Shown: in pieces, positions 48,421 through 60,808 of the stretch | Layout of the letters: the number at the start of each line of letters is the position of its first letter | Position numbering within the stretch: the stretch's first letter is position 1 | NCBI GenBank assembly: GCA_019426215.1 | Contig: CM033394.1 | Location: 18,806,195 to 18,870,194, forward strand | Direction of reading: 5' to 3' | Length of the DNA: 64,000 bases | Source of the DNA: Buddleja alternifolia | Taxonomy: Eukaryota > Streptophyta > Magnoliopsida > Lamiales > Scrophulariaceae | Position numbers and translations under genes: made by a program | The notes under the pieces: generated by a model | What the model saw: the letters and a program-made list of their open reading frames with translations, nothing else | Databases searched by the model: none | What the model was told of the DNA's origin: nothing

Positions 48421-51346
48421 GAGATATACAATAAACGCAGAAAATAAAAAAGATTCAATTAGGATGTTTATATTGTACACAAGTAAAACTAGGACTTTAA
48501 TTTTACTTGGCTCCCACTACATTTTTCGAAATATTGCACTCCCACTGCAATTTTCGAAAATCTCGTTAGATAGATTTCGTAGTGAGTATTGAGTTCTTCA
48601 AATAATTCAATGGGTTCCAACCTAACCGATTTTTGGCCCACTAATTATTCAAAGTGGTGTCATACACCAATTTATCCAATAAATGATTCAATACCTTTCC
48701 CCATAGTTCACCAAACCGCAACCGAATAGGTTTCTAAGCTCGTGAACTACCCGAGTTCATTCCCACTAACTCCTACAATCTAACATTTGAATTTCACCTT
48801 GCAACCGAACAGGTTTATAGGGTGAAATATGCTTCAATTAAGGCATTCCATACACTTAATAAAATTTCAAATTATTTCTAAATGCATAACCTCCATAACT
48901 GGGAAGCATTACACATCTATAGTAATTTTAATTTTAGAAAGCTTAGTGGAGGGAGAGGATGACTCGGATCCTTTACTAATTCGGTATCATTTAATTTTGG
49001 GAGAATTTTAAATATTTTAATCAAGGTCTCACAAAGCATATTAACTCATATCATGCTAACATGCATATAAAGCGTAGAAAAACCTAACAATTCTACTATT
49101 ACACATTTTCATGAACTAACTAGATCGGCCCAAGCCAATGGGCTAATCAACATATATACTTTAAGCATGCATAATAAAACATAAATTCAAGTCCATGAAA
49201 TGTGCATCTCATCACATATAACAAGCATTTATCACAAAAGCACATATGTGAAAAGAGCATAAAATAAATCTAATTTATTTTGCTAATTAAATCCAATTTG
49301 ATTATTACAAACCTAAATCCCATTTTATTTTGTCACCAAGACTAAATCCTATTTAATCGAGGTCAAATTAAATTCAATTTAATTTCATGTGATCAAAAAA
49401 TCTATATCATAATCAATTAAATCTAATTTTGTTCACAACAAAACTAAATTTAATTCAATTTTGATATGATAATTAAATCCAATTTATTCTTCATGGAATT
49501 AAATCCAATTCAATTTCCATTAAAAGATTAAGATTAATTTAATCAAAGTGATATTAAATCTATTTGAAATTAATTCTTACTTAATTTCAATGGGAGGATT
49601 AAATCAACTTTAATCTAAGTGGAATTAAGTCCTACTTAATTTCCATGAAAAAGATTAAACCGATTTCAATCATTTTGAAAACGAGTCTCACTTAATTTCC
49701 ATGAAAATGATTAAATCAATTTTGATCTTATTCAAATTAAGCCCCACTCAATTTCTATGAAAAGAATAAATTAATTTCAATCAGTGTGATATCAAGTCAC
49801 ACTTAATTTTAATGGGAATGATCAAATCAACTTTAATTTTAGTGAAATTAAGTCTTACTTAATTTCTATAGGCTTTCGAATCATTGACTAAGTCCCACTT
49901 AATCGATTACAAAATTAAATCTTATTTAATTTTGTTGGGTAAATTAAATAGATTCAAAATATCAACAAAACTAAATCCAGTTTAATTTCGTTTAATAAAT
50001 TAAATCTTAATTTAATTTATGTAAATGAAATATAATTTAATTTATATTAAATCCAATTTAACAACAATTAAATTTAATTTAATTTACAAAGAAGGCTGGA
50101 AGAAGATTGACCCAATTAGTTGAAATTGAGTTTGAGTCTTACCCAATTAATAATTCAATTGCAATTGGGTCCAAGCCCAATATATAATTCTATCTCATTG
50201 AATTAATTGGTGTTGGGTCAAACCCAATACCCAATTGATATAACTCGTATTGGTCCAATAATTAATTAATTCGTGATGGGCCAAGCCCAACACTTTCTTA
50301 ATTAAAAATAGGTTGGGCAAATTATTTAATTAATTCGAATGGGCCTCCCAACTCCTTTTAATTTAATAAAATCAGATTGGGCTTTTGTTTAATTAATTAG
50401 AGTGGGCCAAGCCCAACTCATCAATAATTAAATAAGCATTGGATCAAGTCCAACATAACAAAATACCCTAAAAGCCCAAAGCCCAACATCTCATCTCTTT
50501 CTTCCCTCACTTCAGCGTCGCGCCGTCAACGCCGGATCTTCACCGCGCCGGTGGTTTTTTGGTCATGGCGGCAGCACCCGGCGCCGCTGCCTTTGTCCGT
50601 CAAACCTCCGGCCACTACCGCCATCAGAGCAACGCGGGAACGACGATTTCATGGCCTATTTCAGCCACGATTACCGGCGCAAGAAGATGAGTCTCAGCCG
50701 TCTTCTCCGGCTATGAAACCATCTTCTTCGGCAGAATCTTCAGCAGCGATTTGCGTTGCCCAGCGACGCATATCATCACTGTAAGAAATCAGCCCATATC
50801 CGCCGTTTTTGAATCCAAGTCTCTAAACCAGTTCAGTCACCTTCCCGAAAAGTAAGCTCCAAGCAGATTTCTATTAGAAGCCAACATTACCGGCGATTTC
50901 AGACCCACCCCATAGCAGCGGTCGACAGTGCATTAAGCGCCATCTTAGGCGTCGCCTAGCGGCGTGTTTACCGCCGCCAATGGTGTCGCACAGTCCCGAC
51001 GGGATTCTTCTTCCAGATTCTTAACCCAAATTTGAGCAGATTCTAAATTCCACAAAATTCAATATTTGCAGATTTCCAGAAATTGCCAAGATTCAAAACC
51101 AGATTTGTTCAATTTTTTAGAAATTCCAAACTCCTTTGGAACAGATTAACAGAAATTCGATTCAAGATTTGAATTTCCAGATTTAATAATATTTCAGAAA
51201 TTTGATCCGATCAAAAATTCTAAAACAGTTACAGTAGATTTTTCGATCATTCGAGTCGATTCAAAATCAACAAATAACGCATTCAACACAATATCAAATA
51301 AACATGATGAACACGCATATAAAAATTAACGAAGCCAACAAATTTA
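48421..51346 (-). other. Long leader of copia C with AT repeats and GC-rich island
   Basis: About 2.9 kb between gag and the primer-binding site. 48540-49015 matches the leader of copia A (1260-1800). 49260-50060 is a degenerate series of AAATCCAATTTAATTT-like phrases. 50100-50490 repeats GGGCCAAGCCCAA. 50500-51010 is a GC-rich island with a 77-residue plus frame (50551-50784) without recognisable domain. No gene is called. Confidence 0.65.
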
Positions 51347-51358
51347 GCTCTGATACCA
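51347..51358 (-). other. Primer-binding site of copia C, initiator Met tRNA
   Basis: GCTCTGATACCA on the + strand, one base before the LTR start at 51360. Confidence 0.9.
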
Positions 51359-51359
51359 C

Positions 51360-51705
51360 TGTTGGGAATCCTGTAGGGCATAGCAGCGGAAACAAAAAAC
51401 AGATCCGGATTCCCAAACCAAGATCAATTCATGGCTTTCGTCGATTTTAAACGAGAAAAAGATGAATATGAAAAACTTACCTTTTCACGTATTCAACTTT
51501 GATCCTCGCAAATCTTCAATCTTCTCCAACGGTTTAATTATATCGTCTCTAGATCATCAAGCACGAACAGACTCCGGGAAACCTCCATCTCCAATCTCCA
51601 TGGTGGCTAGGCGAGATCAAGTGGACTGTGAAGAGAGAAGAAGAAAACGTTTTCTCCTCTGCTTTCTATTTATGGTGAAGAATTTCAGTTATGTGAATTG
51701 TTACC
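51360..51705 (-). repeat. 5' LTR of copia C, left part
   Basis: This matches 43828-44175. The LTR is interrupted at the phrase GTGAATTGTTAC, which in the partner LTR (about 44159) continues directly to AACTGTGTAATC. Here it continues only at 60809. Confidence 0.93.
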
Positions 51706-51727
51706 ACCACTAATACAAAAATGACTT

Positions 51728-52010
51728 ATTACAGCGGTTTTTTTGGGGGTATGACAGCGGTTTTAACTGCTGTCATAGGTACCGCTGTTATAGGGGTGAA
51801 AACCGCTGTCATAGGGTCCACCTATGACAGCGGTTCCCTGAACACCGACCCTATGACAGCGGTGTTTAGGGAACCGCTGTGAAAAAATCAAAAAAAATAA
51901 ATAAATAAAGGACCTGTGGCAGCGGTTCTCCGGTTCTGCGAGAACCGCTGCCACAGGTGAGAACTGTGGCAGTGGTTCTCCCAGAACCGCTGTCTTTTTT
52001 TCTATTTTTT
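51728..52010. repeat. Left subterminal repeats of CACTA 2
   Basis: About eleven copies of ACAGCGGTT or its reverse AACCGCTGT, often followed by CATAGG. They are the likely binding sites for the second transposon protein. Confidence 0.9.
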
Positions 52011-52504
52011 TTAAATTATTTATTGCCCTGTCATGATAGTGCCTGTACAGTAATATACAATGATCCAACCAACAAATTTCAACTAACAACAAAACATATT
52101 CAACATAAACAAACATCACCCCAAACTTCAATATTACCATCTTTTTCCTCCAACAATAAAATATTATAATCTCCAGCAAAATGTACAATCAACTAATTAA
52201 ATTACTAATGACCTTACGAAATACAATAAATCAAATCTCAATTTATAACAAGTCACAATGTACAAAAACTACATTACCTAATTTCTAAGGAGCTGCTAAG
52301 AAAATGTAACGTGCAACTTCGCAGCGTACTTCATCAATTTGCTCATCAGTATAGAAGGATTGACAATCCTTAAAGTACTGCAAGATATATGTATATATAT
52401 AGAGAGATTAATTGCAAAGTGAAATAACATTTCAATTACCTACCAAAGGTTTAATAATTTCAAAAGTAATAGAATTAAGTATATATAAGGATTATGTATA
52501 CCGC

Positions 52505-55504
52505 TGTTGGGATTATAGATAGTCCGTGGCTAATAATCTCTTTCATGAATCTCATAACGAAATAGCCACAATCCACCTCGTTGGTCTGCCGGGGGCACTA
52601 CAAAAGCAATCAAAATTACGTTGTATTAGAAGACGAACTTCTATACGAATATATAATCTCATGAAACTAGAAAACGCTAACCTTTATAGTAAACCATTTA
52701 CATACCGAGTTTTTGGATTTGTTGGATTGGTTGTTGCAGTTTGCACGAAATATGTGCACAGCTCTATAAAAAAATATAAAAAACAAGAAAATATGTTAAA
52801 AACAAGAAATTATGTGAAATAAATACAATTTAAAAAAATATTAAATATAATGGATACATGGATTGAATGAAAAACTTACTGATTGAATCTCGGTATTGCG
52901 GCTCACCATGCACAGAATCCAAATAGTAAACAATCTCTTTAAATGGATTAATTGTAAGCAACAACCAATGACCCCTACAAAGAATTCAAAAGATAAGTTG
53001 AAAATTTGTTTTGCGTAGCTAGTTTTACAAATTAAAGTCGAGTCTTTAGTAGCTCACCCGGTGTTGTAAGGTGCAAGAAATAACTTATTTTGTTGTGTAC
53101 TCTGCATCATAGCACGTGCTATGTACTGCACTTGTTGAACTGACGGGTCTGTTTGAGCAGCTATGTAATGTGGGCTAAGGAACCCGAAACTTGCTTCTTT
53201 CCCTTCGGGGATCACGTAGTTAAACCACAAACACCTAAATTGAGCATAAAAAATGAATTTCGAGTAACGAAAATAATCGTAGTTTAGATGTAATAAAATA
53301 ATTAAAAACTTACTTTATGTACGCTGTAATGATAGAGACTCCTATTTCTTTTTTACACAGAAGGTGATAGATCTCCTCCTTCCCAATGAACTCTGGGAAT
53401 GAAAAATTCATAATGGCTTCGTCCATGTATATATTGATCAGGGCACCAATCTTCATCATCTTCGTGTACTTTCCCAGAAATACAAGGTCATTAGGGAGTC
53501 CATCTAGTTGAAGATCTGCACATATGTCTACTTCACCTGCAGGCTCGGCCACTTGAGATTTTCCTTTGACAGCTGACCGCTTCGACGTCCCTGACTTACA
53601 ATTTCCAGATGATTTGGACTGTTTAAGCAAGAAAATAAAATATAAATGTTACACACCAAAGTATATTTAGTAACCTCAAACAAATTGTTATAATTTATTA
53701 TTGACTAGCTATTAATTACATACCGGTGCAGCAGTGAAAATGACAAGACTCGCTGGCCAAGCAACAAAGGTACCCAGAGCATGAGAAATGGAGAATATTT
53801 CATCATTGAGAGGGACGGGCAGGAGTGTATCAGCCTCAACTGCAGTGTCAATGCGCACTTTCACATTGTTGGTAGCTAATTGATAGTTGTGAAGTGTTCT
53901 ATCAGTCTCTGATCGATTGTATAGCTGTCCTTTAGCCACCACATGATATGATGGAGATGAAAGTGCTAATTGACATGGAGTGATACCCTACACACACACA
54001 CGTATATATATATATAACATTATATTAGAAAGTTTTGTATGATTTACAGAAAATAGAGAGTCGCAAGTTGTATGATTAATAAACAAGTTCAAATTTTTAC
54101 CTCAGGAAGCATCTTATAACCTGGTTTTGGGCTGCTATCTTTCAAAGAAATCACGTCATCTTCATGTGGCTGACGCGAGTTAGGGGCTTCCAAAACATCA
54201 ATTCGTTGTTGCATGGAAACCATAGTTTCGGAGAGGTTTTTCACTATGTTTCTCAAGTTTTCCATCTCCTTTTCTGAAGCAGGCTTTGGATCCTTAAAAT
54301 AGTCTCTTTGTGAGACCCCAAAGCCAACACCCCTAACGCGACCCAGATGCTCTTTCCTTTTAATAGCTTTAGCCAATAGGTCATCTCGACTCGTCACATT
54401 TCCACTATGGCTAGTGCCCTCTTGTGAAATGCTCTCCTGTAATGATATATTTTTAAAAATTAAAAAAAATAGTGAACATTGTGCTTTCAATAGTATTTCA
54501 ATAAAACAATTAATAGAGCTAAAATTGCCAATAACTCACCATTTCATTCACCACTCTTCTAACATTTTCGTTATCAATTTGATTTGTCGGATCGGAACGC
54601 GAAACCCTCCACACGAGTGCTCGTGTCACATCTGTACAATCGGATCCCGCATCCCTTCTTTTATTTATCTATATTTTCATTAAAAAATATATGTATGCAT
54701 TAACATAGAATTATGATTAAAAAAATTGTAAGGATTCACTGCTAAATGAACAACAGCATCTCCAAGACTCCCTTTCCGGTAAGGATATTCAGGGTTCTTT
54801 GCTCTTTCCTGATTGTCCATGCTTATTTTCTGTTTATTACATTATCAAATTATTAGCTAAATATAAACGCAATAACCAATAAATGAAACTGTAAATTAAA
54901 ATGACTAGCTACCTGCCAAGGTTCACCTAAGCGAACCTCTAAAAATGCCGCCCAATCGGCTTGGGATATCTCATATTGTGGAGGTGGGTTGACATTAACG
55001 TTTCCATCATCATCTCGCACATACTTTCTGCTTATGTAGCTCCTGAAGTTACGTGCTAGCCTCCCAGTTTCTGCTAGTACATACTTTTGTCGACTTTCGT
55101 CAATATCAAACGCCAACTACAAAAAACAAACAATAAAGTATATATAAAATTATAATTTAGAGAATATGATAATACATTAACACTTACAAATATGATAATA
55201 TCCAAATTACCTTCATCTCATCCCAAATGTTTTTTTTTGTTGCTGACGGGACTTTGCGCCAATTACTCATGGCAATCGACACCTTCTGCCGAACCTGCAC
55301 GCCTATATACCCAACAAATATTGATTTGTTGGGGTTAACTGGCTGACCTCTGTCATTCCAGCCGACAGGTAGCCATATGCCTTTACTTCTGGCATTGACA
55401 ACTTTTTTCATAGCAGAGACACCTCTCCGTATCTCCTTCTCATGACCGCTATCTGATCCATATACATCATCGTCGGGAAAACTACCATCAGGATTTGAAG
55501 CCAT
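52505..55504 (-). CDS. CACTA 2 second gene: TNPA/Ptta-type protein with Ulp1-like protease
   Basis: The ATG at 55504 opens MASNPDGSFPDDDVYGS. Exons in order: 55504-55212 with a Ptta-like SNWRKVPSATKK block, 55115-54914 (WAAFLEVRLGEPW), about 54832-54740, 54673-54541, and 54437-54102 with a coiled coil (EMENLRNIVKNLSETM). Next are 53988-53725 with a DUF8039-like LGTFVAWPASL and 53618-53313. A C48 (Ulp1) cysteine protease follows: 53235-53060 (FGFLSPHYIA), 52977-52884 (GHWLLTINPF, YYLDSV), about 52770-52703 and about 52600-52505 (RQTNEVDCGYF). His, Asp, Gln and Cys of the catalytic site are all visible. Exon ends are approximate, but GT/AG signals flank most of them. I saw no stop inside these exons. 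A SUMO-type isopeptidase activity is inferred from the family. Confidence 0.75.
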
Positions 55505-55984
55505 CGACCTACAAAAGACAAATAATACAGAAGTTAGATTCATATAAATTTGGCTGATTCATTTGGCAATAATAATTTTCAAATAGACGTAATAAATACA
55601 GAAGTTATCTTCATATAAATTTGGTAGATTCATTTGGCAATAATAATTTTCAAATATACGTAATAAATACAGAAGTTATCTTCATATAAATTTAGCAGAT
55701 TCATTTGGCAATAATAATTTTCAAATAGAAGTAATAAATCACAAAATAAAAAAAATTATCCTAAACCACAAAATAAACAAAATTTAATCCTCAATTAAAC
55801 ATAATTAACCCCCAACTAAACCAAATTAACCTTAAAATCAATCAACCCCCTATTTCCCTTAAATTTTCCACAAAAATTGGCAAATCTCAAGAATATAAAT
55901 TTTCTAGCAACTAAGTATAAATATTGAAATAAGTCTATCATACAATTATGAAATAAATTCAAATACCTTTCATCGTTTTCTTTT
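55505..55984 (-). other. Spacer between the two CACTA 2 genes
   Basis: Non-coding, AT-rich. A unit of about 85-90 bp around AATACAGAAGTTATCTTCAT and TTTGGCAATAATAATTTTCA repeats three times (55530-55735). It is probably the promoter region of the second gene. Confidence 0.7.
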
Positions 55985-58900
55985 TGTCATTGGCTTAGCA
56001 GTCTTTTGCTTCCCATCAGTACGACCATTTTTTTTAGTATGGCGACGAACTGACGGATTAATCCATATCCCCTCTTGGTGATCTTGACGCATATACAATT
56101 CATCATCACTTATATCAAAGTCATCGTTACTATCAATTGATTGTGAATCACCTAATGAGATAGGGGTTTCTCCATCATCTTCACTTTCTTCATAATCACC
56201 ATCAATACATGTATTTTTGTTTGCCGATAAAACAATGGACCACCTCTTATCAATAGGATCGGTAACAAAAAATACTTGTTTAGCTTGTGACGCTAAAATG
56301 AAAGGTTCTTTTTGTATCCCACCCTTTCAAGGTCTACTCGAGTGAAGCCTATTTCACTATTATCGACACCATGTTTATTGTCAACCCACCTACACCCAAA
56401 TACAGGCACCCGAAACCAACTATAATCAAGCTCCCATATACCTTCAATCACCCCGTAATATGATAAATCGGCATAGATAGGATTATTATCTTTCGCACTT
56501 GAGATATGCATTGCTTGAGCTACAAGACTCACACCACTATTCTGCATTGTACTTCATTCGTCTTGGTCTTTTGTATAGAATGTGCGACCATTTATACGAT
56601 AACCTGAATAACAAAATATTAGTCTGTCCGGACCCATCGACAGCCGTGTCAATTTATCTGAAACTGAAAGCTGTGGATTCTCTTTCTGTTTTTCTTCAAA
56701 ATGCTTTAGGAACCAATCGATGAAACTCTTATTATGCTCTCTTGAAATCCAACTCTCATTTTTAATTGGATTGAATCTCCTAAGTTGGTTCTTATGCTCT
56801 TCAACATATGGGTCAACCTCATCGGTGTTGTGGAGCACATATAGGTGTGCCTGATCCCTTTGTGTAATATGAACACTAACTAATTGTTTTCCCATTAATC
56901 CGACTCCTTCTGTTCCCCCTCCCACAACATGAGACTTTGGGAGCTCTGCAACATTAGAATCTGTCAGATACTTTGTGCAAAATGTAATGGCTTCATCAAT
57001 TATGTACCGTTCAACAATGCAACCTTCCGATCGACTACGATTTTTCACGTAGCCTTTCAATACCTTTATATAACGCTCAGCCGGATACATAGATCTCATA
57101 AAAGCCGGTCCACATAGTTGAGTCTCTCTAACCAAGTGAATGGGTAGATGAGTCATTATATCAAAAAAAGCAGGTGGAAAATACATTTCAAGCTCACACA
57201 AAGTGATGACAATTTGTTTTTGAAGTGCAGGAAATTGCTCAGGATCAAACACCTTGCTCCACATTGCTTTGAAGAAGAAACACAATTTAGTTATCGTGTC
57301 TCTCACCTTTTTTGGCAAAATGGTTCGTATAGCAATTGGTAGCAAATGATCCATGATTACATGACAATCGTGAGTCTTCAAGTACTTTAGCTTCAAATCC
57401 TTCATTGATACAAGACTGCTAATGTTTGAAGAATACCCTTCTGGAACTTTCACTCCATTAAGAAACTCACATAATGCAATTTTTTCTTTCCTGGCTAGAG
57501 TGTGAGCTGCTGGAGGCAAATAAGTACGTTTCCCCTTATTTGTTGGTGTCAATTTTTCTCTTATCTTCATTTCAACCAAGTCTAACCGTGCCTTTACACC
57601 ATCTTTTGTCTTTCCGGGCACATTTAGAAGTGTTCCAATGACGCTATCAAATACATTTTTCTCAATATGCATTATATCGAGAAAATGTCTAACATGTAAA
57701 GACGTCCAATACGGCAACTCAAAGAAAATTGACTTTTTTTTCCACCCAGTTTTTGCAAGGCCACATGCAAAAGTCTTTCCAAATTTAACCTCCAAGTCTC
57801 TTACATTTTCAAACACTTCTTCACCAGTTAAGCACTTAGGAGCTCGACCTTCTTCTATATTCCCATTGAAAGCTTTCTTCCACCGACGATATCGATGGTT
57901 CCGATTTAGCCATATCCCTCGAGGTTTGCTCTTGCCGGAAAATCATTGATTGTTCCAAATAACATGACTCTGAGATTAAAATTTTCTTCTCTCAACCCGT
58001 CATATACTTGAACACCGGTGTCCCACAACACCTTCAAATCCTCAATTAAAGGAGTCAAGTAGACATCTATATCATTTTCAGGTTGTTTCGGCCCAGAAAT
58101 GAGTATAGGCATCATTATATGCTCTCGCTTCATGCATCGCGATGGGGGAAGGTTGTAGATCATCAAAATCACCGGCCATGTACTATGTGAGCTACTTTGC
58201 AAGCCATGAGGGTTCATGCCATCTGTAGCCAATACAAGGCGCAGGTTTTTTGATTCTTCACAAAATTCAGAGAAATCATCATCAATCTTTTTCCATTGAG
58301 GAGAATCTGAGGGATGTCGAATCTTGTCATCTTCAATCCTTTCTTCAAGCCTTCTATCAGCATGCCATGTCAAGTCCTTGGCTAACTCTTTACTACTGTA
58401 CATGCGCTTAAATCGTGGTATTATAGGCAAATACCACATGGTTTTGACAGGCGTAGATCCATTCTTCTTGTACCGTGAGGCGCCACATTTTGGACAGGCC
58501 TTCAATGATGCATAGTCAATTCTAAATAATACGCAATCATTGAGACAGGCATGTATCCTCTCATATCCCATGCCAATTGAGGTTAACATCCGTTTAGCCT
58601 CATAAGTACGATTAGGTAACACATTATCCTCAGGTAGCATGCTTTTTAATAAACCAAGCAAGTCTGTGAAACTCTTATCACTCCACCCATTGTTGGCTTT
58701 TAACTTGTATAGGTTAAGAATTGTTTTCAATCTCGTGAATTTACTACCACTATACAGTGGTGTCTTTGAATCACTTGTCAAATTGTCAAACATTTTAGGA
58801 CAATTTCGCAAATCCTCCTCAATCACATTTGTCATCTCCTCCAAACGATCAGGCTCATAATCATTCATGTTGAAATCGTGTGATGGATATGATGTACCAC

Positions 58901-59156
58901 CCAAATCATCCAACGGGATACTGCTTTCACCGTGTCTTGTCCAACGTTTGTAGCTTTTATCAATTCCATTACACGTACACCAAATGATCTTCCAACTCAC
59001 GTGGACTAATTCTCTTTCCAAAATAACAACGTAAACACGGGCAAGTGATCCTAGTTCGATCTGGTGCATGGTCAACCGCAAACTTTATGAACTCTTTCAC
59101 ACCTTTCTCATACTGTTCCGACATACGATCTGCTAAAATTCAACTTCGATCCATTT
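55985..59156 (-). pseudogene. tnp2: CACTA 2 tnp2 (TNPD-type) transposase gene
   Basis: It begins near 59156 with the transposase-associated domain (CPCLRCYFGK, then DKSYKRWTRHGE). An early stop and a frame change near 58975 damage it. Core motifs: RHPSDSPQW, LATDGMNPHG, HSTWPVILMIYN, NDIDVYLTPLIEDLKVLWD (58700-57920). After a break at about 57906 come FFELPYWTSLHVRHF and DIMHIEKNVFDSVIGTLL and the DUF4218 domain to 56554. DUF4216 follows from 56547 (YYGVIEGIWELDY) with a frame change near 56325, ending in an acidic then basic tail near 55985. The Cys-rich stretch that normally follows NDFPA is missing at the 57906 break. The protein would catalyse element excision. Confidence 0.88.
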
Positions 59157-59635
59157 TGATTCTGAATTAATCAAATTAAACAATTTTATCATCAATTTAT
59201 AGTTAAATTAATTAAATAATTTTTATTTTAATTTATTTCCCATTATTCTAGAAAAAATTCAGCAGAGTAACAACGCAAAAATTACTACCAAGTTCTCGAC
59301 TTAATCTTCACCCGGGTAGGTTGAATCCAACAAAATTCGGATCTTACGATCTGCTAAAATCCAATTTCAATCTTAATTAATTATATTTTCAGCAACTACA
59401 AATATTGATCACCAGTCGGATCACATAAATCACATAAAACTATAAATAAAACATTATATTTTCAGCAACTAAGTATAAATATAGATCACCAGTTGGATCA
59501 ATGTACCCTAAACCACCAAATAACCACAATTTAATCTCAAATCAAACGGAATTAACACCCGACTAACTAAAATTAATACTAAATTCAGTCAAATTCCTAG
59601 TTCCCTTAAATTTTTTAATAAATAGTCAAATTTCA
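59157..59635 (-). other. 5' untranslated region of CACTA 2
   Basis: No gene. A phrase around GATCACCAGTYGGATCA and TTTTCAGCAACTA occurs twice (59390-59490). Confidence 0.45.
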
Positions 59636-59990
59636 AAAATATATACAAATATATATACATACACCACACATACACAAATATATACATAAACCCACATATA
59701 CACAAATATATACATACACCCACACATACACAAATATATATACATATACACCCACATATACACAAATATACGCACACATACACAAATATATATACATACA
59801 CCCATATATACACAAATACACTCACACATACACAAATATATATACACCCACACATACACAAATATATATACATACACCCATATATACACAAATACACGCA
59901 CACATACACAAATATATATACATACACTCATATATGCATACACCCACATATACATACATCTATACATACTCTATGTGTGTTTGTATATAT
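59636..59990. repeat. TATACACACA microsatellite-like tract
   Basis: About 350 bp of imperfect CACAAATATATACATACACC units (roughly 20-40 bp). Open frames here (rich in Tyr, Val, Cys, Ile) are by-products of the repeat. Confidence 0.95.
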
Positions 59991-60039
59991 ATATATATAT
60001 ATATTTATATTTATCTAAAAGAAAATACCAAAACTAAAT

Positions 60040-60160
60040 GGACCACGGCGGCGGAAGAGGAGGTGGGCGCCAGGGGCGGCGGCGGCGGCGGAGGTCGGCA
60101 CTATCTATATATATATATAGAGTTAATTTTATATATATAGAGAATATATACATATATATG

Positions 60161-60203
<43 letters not shown>

Positions 60204-60392
60204 AGAAAGAGAAAGAGAGAAAGAGAGAGAGAGAGAGAGATATTACCGGAGTGACGGTGGCGGACGGCGGAGGAGCGGCATCCGGCGGCGCGAGAGAGAA
60301 GTAGATCGAGAGAAACTGAGAGAGAGAGGTAGATCTAGAGATAGAGAGAGAAAAAGAGAGGGGGGGCGGCGGACGGTGGTGGTGGTGAGAGA

Positions 60393-60447
<55 letters not shown>

Positions 60448-60475
60448 GTGGGTGAGAGTGAGAGTGAGAGAGAGG
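60040..60475. repeat. GC patches, (TA) and (GA) microsatellites
   Basis: GGCGGCGGCGG near 60075-60090, an (AT) run at about 60165-60200, GAGA runs at 60205-60240 and a long (GA) run at about 60395-60445. This lies in the 5' region of CACTA 2. GA/CT tracts often lie near plant promoters, but there is no other promoter evidence. Confidence 0.85.
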
Positions 60476-60808
60476 GGGGGGCCGGGTTGTACAAAACCCG
60501 GCCCTTGTGCCAGCGGTTCGGCCAGACCGTTGGCACATGTGCCAGAACCGCTGCCACAAAGTGCACTTCTGGCAGCGGTTCGGCCAGAAGCGCTGTCACA
60601 AAGTGCACTTCTGGCAGCTGTTCGGCATAAGTGCACTTTGTGGCAGCGGTTCTGGCCGAACCGCTGTTGCGTTCAAATTTTTTTTTTTCTGACACCTATG
60701 ACAGCGTTTCGGCTCGAACCGCTGTCATAGGTCCGAACCGAATACCACCTATTACAGCAGTTTTCAAAACCTCTGTCATAGGTACGCTGTAATAGGACTT
60801 TTTGTGGT
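60476..60808. repeat. Right subterminal repeats and end of CACTA 2
   Basis: Repeated GCAGCGGTTCGGCC/GGCCGAACCGCTG and GACAGCG/CGCTGTC units in both orientations lead to the end CGCTGTAATAGGACTTTTTGTGGT. Confidence 0.9.

Larger units (their letters stand above)
51706..60808 (-). mobile_element. CACTA (En/Spm) transposon 2
   Basis: About 9.1 kb inside the LTR. The left end reads ACCACTAATACAAAAATG and then ACTTATTACAGCGG. The right end in reverse reads ACCACAAAAAGTCC and then TATTACAGCG, so the ends pair but the right one has lost the canonical CACTA letters. Both sides have dense subterminal repeats of ACAGCGGTT/AACCGCTGT. Two transposase genes lie on the minus strand. The boundaries are set by comparison with the intact LTR and may be off by a few bases. 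The target duplication is not resolved. Confidence 0.9.

Noticed and set aside
50551..50784. 77-residue plus frame in the GC-rich island
   Set aside because: Length is expected by chance in GC-rich DNA; antisense to the element; no domain seen.
59589..59967. Overlapping long frames rich in Tyr, Val, Cys and Ile
   Set aside because: They are open in several frames because of the TATACACACA repeat; no domain.
60202..60695. Ser/Leu-rich frames of up to 150 residues
   Set aside because: Products of the GA microsatellite and subterminal repeats of CACTA 2.
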